NCBI GenBank assembly: GCA_030407005.1
Contig: JAUDYN010000006.1
Coordinates: forward strand, 2,542,001 to 2,606,000
Source of the DNA: Desarmillaria ectypa
Lineage: Eukaryota; Basidiomycota; Agaricomycetes; Agaricales; Physalacriaceae
Direction of reading: 5' to 3'
DNA length: 64,000 nucleotides
Shown here in pieces: positions 57,218-64,000 of the stretch; the stretch's first letter is position 1; the number at the start of each line of letters is the position of its first letter. A program made the position numbers and the translations under genes. Below the pieces are notes generated by a model. That model searched no databases. It was given only the letters and a program-made list of their open reading frames with translations, and was not told where the DNA came from.

Positions 57218-59322
57218 ATGCCTAGTGTTGCGACAATCGGGCGTACTTCGACAGATAGTAGTGGACCTTGGCCACCGCCCAATCCACCGGATGTCAATGA
57301 AGAGGGACGTTTGGCGCGCCTGGAGAGGGAGAGAGAGGCACAGAAGGTCAGCGATACAATAGACCGTGCCATCAGCATCGAGAAGGAGCAGAGGAAGAAA
57401 CAGAATGGAGTAAAGCTGCTTTTACTGGGTACGTTGTCTCGACGCTTTAGTCGTAACACGCTCTTTCTGACTGTGAGAATATGCATCCAGGTCAAGCAGA
57501 ATCTGGAAAGTCTACTATCTTGAAGAACTTCCAGCTACGTTTCGCGCCGAAAACTTTTCAGGCCGAGGTGGGCAGCTACCCTCGTCGTATATTTAGACCC
57601 ATTGCTCATCGAGGCTATACTTTAGGCTGAGCTCTGGCGACCAATAATACATCTGAACCTTGTCCGTTCTGTCAACTTCATATTAGACCTTCTATCATCC
57701 GAAAGACTGACGAGTTCACCGCCCTCTACATCCCCTTCCTCTGAACCCGATAACCTGCGACGGATACAGTTCAGTCTACGGCCGCTGAAGCAAGTCGAGG
57801 ACTCTTTGACGAATCGTATATCCGGTTCATTATTCCTTCCAGTCGTCAGCGGCGGCGAACTGAAGGAATTTCCCCGGTATCACCCTGCCAAAGCCTCCGA
57901 AGTCTCTGTACGATCTGGCTCGGGCTGGATGGGGTTCATGAAACTTCGGAGACCAGCTGATTCCTCCTCCGGCCGGTCTGAGCAGGAAAAGATGGAGGAC
58001 GAACAGAATAGGCGGATATTGGAGGCTTGTGTGGATGATATTCAGGCTCTATGGAGGGCAAGGGAGGTGCAATACCGTTTAGCGGAGAGAGGTATATCAT
58101 TGGTCCACCAGCCGGGTTTGTAAGTGCATTCAATCACTCAGGTTCGTAATAGTAGTATTAACGCATGACCTTTTTCTCCACAGTTTCCTGGAAGACGTTG
58201 AAAGAATATCAAAACAGAGTTATGTGCCTACATCTCGCAAGTCTTTGGTCAACAACAACCTGTTAGCATAACTAACTGGTGTCGCAGAAGATATACTACG
58301 TGCAAGGGTAAAAACGATAGGGCCCGAGGAGCATCGTATACCCATGGACACAGGTGTGTATGGTGGTATGATTATCAAGGTTTCCTTCGCTGATTCAGGG
58401 TCGAGGCGTTTTTCCGCCAGGTCCGGAAGGGAAGCAATGGATAATATACGATGTTGGAGGCAGCCGGAGTCAGCGAGGTCATTATTCTTGCGTCGTCTTC
58501 ACTTAATAGTATTAACACGTATCCCTCATCAGCGAAGTGGGCCCAGTTCTTCGATGACGGTACGTGGCCTTTGTTTTTGGGCCTCGGTATGGTGATACTG
58601 ACAAAGTGCCTGGGCCTTTAGTCACGGCGATTATCTTTCTAGCGCCTATATCAGGTTCGGAAGGATTCATCCTCATAGCACCGTTTGGTTAGCTGAAGTA
58701 TCCAACAGCTTTCAATCAAGTCTTGGCTGAAGATGCTACCGTAAACCGGCTGGTAAGTCCGTCCGTGTAGGATCCTTAGGTATCTCAACACTGAAGGTTT
58801 GATTCAGGCGGATTCATTCAAACTGTGGAAAATGATATGCAGCAATAAGCTACTCGCCCCGGTTGACTTAATCTTGTTCTTGAACAAGATGGATATACTT
58901 GAAGCAAATCTCTACTCCGGCGTACAGTTCAACAAATACGTGCCCAACTATAAGGACAGGCCGAATGAAGCTAAGCATGTCTCCAAATGTATGTAACATT
59001 TCTGCTGTTCTTGACCTAGATCCTGATGGACCATCTCCCAACAGATCTGCTGGATGTTTTTACAGCAATGCACAACCAGTCAACTCCAAAGAAAAGGAAG
59101 GTTCATGCGCATCTGACGTGTGCCATAGTACGTAGTAGATACACCTTCAGCCGGATCCTCCTTGAGTATCTCAATTTGACAGGATACTGAATCTACGTCT
59201 TTGGTCATCACACAAGGTACAAACTTGCTATTATTTGCGAGCATTTTCGTTGACCTGCAATGCTTCAAGTAGTACAGGAAGTCATACTCGTCAAGACATT
59301 GGCAGAAACAAATATTTTGTAA
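57218..59322 (+). CDS. Divergent heterotrimeric G-protein alpha subunit
   Basis: GTP-binding alpha subunit relaying receptor signals at the plasma membrane. After splicing about eleven introns the frame is open from MPSVATIG to the stop at 59320-59322. It has G1 LLLLGQAESGKST and, after an insert of about 60 residues, helical-domain segments. Switch I reads DILRARVKTIG. G3 is DVGGSRSQR, rebuilt across two introns, followed by AKWAQFFDDVTAIIFLAPIS, G4 LFLNKMDIL, RPNEAKHVSKYL and G5 LTCAIDTES. The C-terminus is VVQEVILVKTLAETNIL. Unlike classical subunits it lacks an N-terminal MGxxxS myristoylation site. It has Ser in place of the catalytic switch II Gln (58462-58464) and Ile for Thr in switch I. 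The intron 58237-58287 has GC-AG borders. Agaricomycetes carry expanded divergent G-alpha families; this appears to belong there. Confidence 0.9.
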
Positions 59323-59599
59323 AGATTTATACGGTTATTTATTCACACATCTCGTGGTTTTGCTTTCTTGTTTCCCCCTGCTGAAATACTTGACCTCAGA
59401 GCTGTATATTACGCCCTCCGTATAATTACTTATGGTACATCATAATTATGTGTCGTCGTTCGGATCCATAGGGGAGGGAAGGTGGGACTTGATCTTACTT
59501 TAGTTCCAGAGTCACCACGTGCATGACGTACATTGACCACATGCACCTTCTGAACTTGTATCATACAACCACCACTACCTGTCTCTTTCTTTGCCTAAG

Positions 59600-60116
59600 A
59601 TGCCTGTCAAGTCCTCAGATATCCTTCTAATTTTTGTCAGAAAGGCATTTTCTTCCTTGGCTGGCTGAAGTTGATGGTTTTAAAATATCCAGGTTGCTAT
59701 TCTCTTTCCGCCTGCAGCGGCTTTCTTTGTATCTGGCTGTGGTGCTGACCTTCTCATCAACTTCCTCTTGACTCTGTGAGTGATATTTGTCACTACTTTC
59801 TCCTCGGACTGATTGAGGTATGTGCAGCATCGGCGCTTTCCCTGGGCACATTGTAAGCGCAGCTATGCGTCGGCGCGTTGTATTGAGACTAATAAATTCC
59901 ATTGCACAGCATGCTTTCTGGCTCATTTACAAGAAGATCAAGGCGGAAGAGATGTATGGTCCAGGAGGGTACGAATGTGCGTAATGCGTCACTTAGTGTC
60001 GAAGTAGATACTAATTCAGTTTATGCTGACTAGATGTGAGATATGGTTACTATCAGCCCGTTCTCAACTCTGCGCCATATCAAGCGCCTCCTTCCTACGG
60101 CGCCACAAATGTATAA
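59600..60116 (+). CDS. PMP3: PMP3/SNA-family small membrane proteolipid, copy 2
   Basis: Paralogue of the gene at 26992-27451. Exons join to MPVKSSDILLIF, VAILFPPAAAFFVSGCG, ADLLINFLLTLIGAFPGHIH, AFWLIYKKIKAEEMYGPGGY and a short tail NSAPYQAPPSYGATNV, about 90 residues. The two-helix core is intact. The first two intron positions are shared with copy 1, and copy 2 has an additional intron inside the GHIH-AFW junction. The C-terminal YGAT motif is common to both. Stop at 60114-60116. Confidence 0.92.
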
Positions 60117-60819
60117 ACGCTTTGATCTTACTGTAGATATCCCGTGGCTTCCTTGGTTTGGTATTTGCCCATATATATGTGATAGTACTGGTTTACCGCT
60201 TTCTATGCATCTGCTTCAGCTCCGTGTTTTTGTGGTTGACCATCACTGAACCAGCAACTAATTACTTTTTGGTTAATAAGGATACTTTTCTGATGTTTGG
60301 ACTCTTTGCCCTGGCCATATTTGATCACTGGGATTCCTGAATATCATCAACACCTGCGATGCCATTTATAGCGGTGTATAAAATGATTGTTAATCGGTGT
60401 TTGAGGCAACGCATATCTCAGTTGTTCAAAATATTTGCTATGCATCTGGTTGTTCAGGACGGTATGTAAATTTCGGGCAGTCAGAATGCGCATTTGTGGT
60501 ACCACTATCCACCTAAAAGTTGGTATCCGGTGGGCGGTAAGATGTCCCATCTACGTCTATCATGGTAGCACTATCGCGTCGCTTTTTTTATATATAATAA
60601 GAGCAAGAACGCACTCAATTTATCGTTTCCCAGTTAGCGAGAGATTGGCAAGGGGTAATAGGAATGTTCGAGTTTGGAAATAGGGGCGTATTTTATCTTT
60701 TTTTGGAAGAGCGGGGGAAACAATCACAAATCACGGCTTGTGCAGCGACCACCACCTCCTCTTATAATCTTCTCATTTCTGTGCATCCGGATTCAAGAAA
60801 TTGTAATCTATCGACATCC
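60117..60819. other. Gene-free stretch, LARP upstream region
   Basis: No gene supported in 700 bp. A T-rich run followed by tatatataa lies near 60585-60597, about 220 bp upstream of the LARP start. Confidence 0.4.
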
Positions 60820-63763
60820 ATGGCGACCCCCTCAAGGCTGTCGTATGCCGATCTCGCCAGGAGAGCCCAAAATATTCGCTCACCAAACGACGTTCAGCGA
60901 GCAACTACAAGCAGCGCTTCGTCGACCTCAACAGTCTCTACTTCCTTCTCCAAATCAAATTCAAACTCGACAACACCGAGCTCGTCCATTATCCTGGGAA
61001 CACGGCCGCCCTCGCCCTCACTAGATACCACTGACGCGAAAGTGCCAGTTGTAAATGTCTGGAACGTCCGCAAGGAACAAATGGCAGCTTCGCGAACGAC
61101 AACTCTCAAGCCATCAATACCGACCTTTCTGGAGGACGACGACCCATTTGTGGTTCGGATGCCACTGCGGCCAACATCAGATGATGGGGACAGCTGGCCA
61201 GAAGTGGGAAAATCGGCGTCGAATCATAGCAGCTCGACGACGAATGGTACGTATTGAGTTCCAATCAATGCTCATAAATCATTATGAAACATGCTCACAG
61301 GCGAGGATGAGTCGCAGTCGGGAATAAGTGAGTCGGCACGACATATCAGTACTGTTGGCGAACCGAGGTCGACGACAAAAAGTGCGCGTGGCCTGGTATT
61401 CATGCCTGTCTCATTTTTTCTGACTTATTTGTTGTTGTGCACCACAGGCGAAAAGACAAAATGGATCCCAATACCTGCTGAGGAGCTGCAAGCTGTCGCC
61501 GACGCCGCACGTCGCGCCACCTCTCATTCCAAGTCTCACTCTCATTCACGACATCCTTCACATTCCAATTCAGTAAGAAATACCCCAAGCAGCTCCCAAA
61601 GTCGGACCCAGTCCCGCGTCCACAGTCAGGCCTCAAGCCCAAGACTACCTAGAGGGAGGCGATTGTCGGACGAGGAATTAGCAAGCACTTCGCGGTCGTC
61701 TCCGCAAGTTCAAACACAAAATCTGGCTTCACCCTATTCCTTTTCACCGCAGCCTGTAGTCAATCCGCCGTACTATACCTATCACAACCCTTCGCATCAA
61801 CAGCATCTACCTTTGCCGTCACCATATCCCATGTATCCGCCGCCACCGCCTCAGCCATACTTGTATTGGAATGGCTACCATGCATCAGGATCTGGTCATC
61901 ATACGCCAGAATACGTAGGATATCCTTACCCCCCTCCCCAACCATTCCCTTCTCAAGTCCTTCAACCCCCTCCTCAAACAGAAACCGAACCTCAGCCACA
62001 CCAAGCACCGAACGGCACGCCGTCGACCGACCGCCCACCGAATAGCACCGCTGCGACGAAACCTCCACGACCGGAAGATTCCGAGGCTGTTGCCGGACCC
62101 GCACTAGGGCGTGAGGGATCCGAACCATCGAGAAAAGTAGTATTTGGCAGCGTTGGCATGCCAGGTAGCAGTCAGGCGCCGAGCCCCGCTCCGCCTTCGA
62201 CCGATAGTGCAGTAGCACATGGACTGGAGAAAGCTTTTAGCGGCTTCTCAATTGGTGTCAAAAAAAGTTCAAATGACGAAGGCGTCATAGATCTCACAGA
62301 GAAAAAGTGGGAGTTCGGAACAACAGGTTCAGTAATAAAAGATGATCGGGTTACGCGGGAAGAGAGTATTGAGGAAGTTGGTGGAAATGGAGTCCAGAAC
62401 GAGCAATACCTGCCCCATCCACCGTCATCTGTCCTTGAAATCCCGCAGTTCGGAATGCCTCCGATAATGAACGGACCTGTGTACGATCATGGACCGGTGC
62501 CGAATGGTGTAGAGGTTCCAGTGGACACATATCAGCACCAGCACCGTCGCACGCAGTCCTCAATAATGTCGCCTGTCGAGATCGATGCGGCAAATCACAC
62601 GGACGAGGACTGGGCGGTCAAGGACTTTGGGTTCGGGTTTGGTCATGCCAGTGGGAGCGGATACGCGGTACGCATGACGAGAGAGGAAAGATTACGAAGG
62701 GAACATGAGCGGGAGCGCGAAAGGGATAGAATTCGGGAAAGGGAAAGAGAAAGAGAAAGGGAGAACGAAAATGGTCTTGTAAACGGTGGCATCAATGGAA
62801 ACGGGGCTAGCGATAGCTGGAGCGAAAATGGGAACATGCAAGAGCGGTCACCGTATGCCCCCCGAGGAAAGCGTGGTGGCTTCTTTGGTAGCCACAATAA
62901 CGGTTTTGACAGAGGGTACTTTACTGGTGAGAGGAGAGGTCGAGGATGGAGAGGTAGAGGGCGGGGCGCTTGGAGAGGGTTCCAGCGTGGCGGTGCACAG
63001 GCGCCTGGTTATTCTCCTCAGCAGCAGCATTTCGTTCCTCAGTTTGCTAACAGTGTGGGTGATGGGTTGGGATACGGCGATGGATATTATCATGGGCATG
63101 GGCATGTGTACCCTCCGCCTCCGCCTCCTCAGCCGCAATACTTCGATCTTGGGTATGATGGATATCCAAATGGTATCATGCAACCGCATCAACAGCACCA
63201 GGATCCAGGTATGCATGGGCTGCCACCGCCTCTGCCTATGGGTGGTGTGCCAGTACAACCGCATAGTCCGAATGCCCCACCGTTGCCGACGCCTGTGACG
63301 GCGATCAAATTTCCACTCGATTCTACGAGATGGTACCTACTTGGACAGCTCGAATATTATCTGAGCATGCAGAATATGGCTCAGGACTTGTTTTTACGGC
63401 GGCAGGTTAATCCGTGTTATTCAACTTTCGACCATCTTCTCACTTGACTATTTTTTTTAGATGGACGTGCAAGGATGGATACCGATATCACTCATTGCTT
63501 CGTTCAATCGTGTTAGGCACATAACGGGTGGTATTGACAATGGGATTGTGAGAGATGTGCTAACACTTTCTACGATGGTAGAGCTAAATGCGACTGGGGA
63601 CTTCGTAAGAATGATCGGGTGGGAGCAGTTTGTGTTGCCAGATGCAAAAGACAGTGCAGTCAGCGTGGACAAGTTGGAGTACCGAGTCGAAGTAGAGTCT
63701 GAAGATGCGAAAGAAGATGACGATGAGGAAGAAGACGATGTTGTTTTTGTTATGGGGAGTTAG
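60820..63763 (+). CDS. La-related RNA-binding protein (LARP1/Slf1-Sro9-like)
   Basis: Cytoplasmic RNA-binding protein thought to act on mRNA stability or translation. Start MATPSRLSYADLARRAQN. A long disordered part follows with His/Ser, Pro/Tyr and Gln-rich runs, a charged Arg/Glu helix (RREHERERERDRIRERERER) and an Arg/Gly-rich segment (RRGRGWRGRGRGAWRG). The La motif is at the C-terminal end: LDSTRWYLLGQLEYYLSMQN, MAQDLFLRRQ, then after an intron (63406-63460) MDVQGWIPISLIASFNRVRH, VRDVLTLSTMVELN and GWEQFVLP. An acidic tail ends at 63763. The La motif lies at the end as in yeast Sro9/Slf1, with no recognisable DM15 repeats. Upstream introns at about 61247-61301, 61328-61448 are approximate. 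Confidence 0.9.
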
Positions 63764-64000
63764 ACGTCAAGCTGGGACTCACCCCTTCACTCAGCGATGC
63801 GATCTCTCCCAACTATTATGGTTTCTCATTCGTCGATTCGTTCCTAAGTATACCCCTTCGGCGAGCTTTCTCTTTGGTTCCAGGGGCCTGTAACTTACTC
63901 ACTTTTGCTGTTCGGCTTTCAAGTTTGATCTTGTTGTACGTGTTCCTTTGAGGTTTCTTTCGTGTTTTATATTTTTCGCTGCGCATATTTTTCCCACCAA
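63764..64000 (+). other. LARP 3' flank
   Basis: Pyrimidine-rich 3' region of the LARP gene; no further gene start seen before the window ends. Confidence 0.4.

Noticed and set aside
58344..58600. Apparent stops in the G-alpha gene around the DVGG motif
   Set aside because: Two short introns (about 58364-58420 and 58476-58530) restore GPEGKQWIIYDVGG and SQRAKWAQFFDD, so the gene reads through.
61400..62900. Minus-strand open frames inside the LARP gene
   Set aside because: They are antisense shadows of the low-complexity coding exon.

Overview
The window looks like nuclear DNA of a mushroom-forming basidiomycete (Agaricomycetes). Genes are split by many short introns of about 50-60 nt with GT-AG borders and a few GC-AG borders. 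Genes are packed on both strands with short shared promoters. The gene content fits: a DUF6534 membrane protein, F-box/leucine-rich proteins, a many-intron PL4 rhamnogalacturonan lyase, a GH16 glucanase, a Spherulin-4 protein and an expanded type of G-alpha subunit. No bacterial operons, CRISPR arrays or rRNA genes were seen. Exon joins below were read by eye from splice sites and family motifs and are not confirmed by transcripts.

Layout. 0-8 kb: a short-chain dehydrogenase (SDR, minus), a B-type cyclin (plus) and a secreted PL4 lyase (plus). 8.6-17 kb: a seven-helix GPCR-like protein (plus), a GPI-anchored GH16 glucanase (minus), an aldehyde dehydrogenase (minus), which shares a 166-bp promoter with proteasome subunit beta-2 (plus), and a two-CBS-domain protein (minus). 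17-27 kb: an F-box protein (plus), a type I membrane protein (minus), a decayed 5'-truncated LINE (minus) whose core has almost no CpG, and a second F-box protein (minus). 27-34 kb: a PMP3-type proteolipid (plus), a DUF6534 protein (minus), an SDR relic (minus) and a BCS1-like AAA ATPase (minus). 34-37 kb: about 3 kb with no gene I can support. 37-50 kb: a second intact SDR (plus), a Spherulin-4 protein (plus), a large SNF2/RING helicase (minus), a broken cysteine-rich zinc-ribbon gene (plus) and a delta-9 fatty acid desaturase with cytochrome b5 domain (plus). 50-56 kb: accessory DNA with a GH79 glucuronidase relic, a strong hairpin, a candidate A-tailed retroposon and two weak hypotheticals. 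55-64 kb: a NADAR protein (minus), a divergent G-alpha (plus), a second PMP3-type gene (plus) and a LARP1-like La-motif RNA-binding protein (plus).

How genes relate. Housekeeping functions (cell cycle, proteasome, chromatin remodelling, desaturase, mRNA binding, BCS1-type AAA) are interleaved with secreted wall- or plant-polymer enzymes (PL4, GH16, GH79 relic, Spherulin-4) and signalling or membrane genes (GPCR-like, G-alpha, DUF6534, type I receptor-like). I see no co-directional cluster that argues for one pathway. The most unusual signals are the CpG-free LINE core, the G-alpha whose switch II glutamine is replaced by serine, the three-copy SDR family (two intact, one relic), the recurrent GC-AG introns and the decayed cysteine-rich gene.
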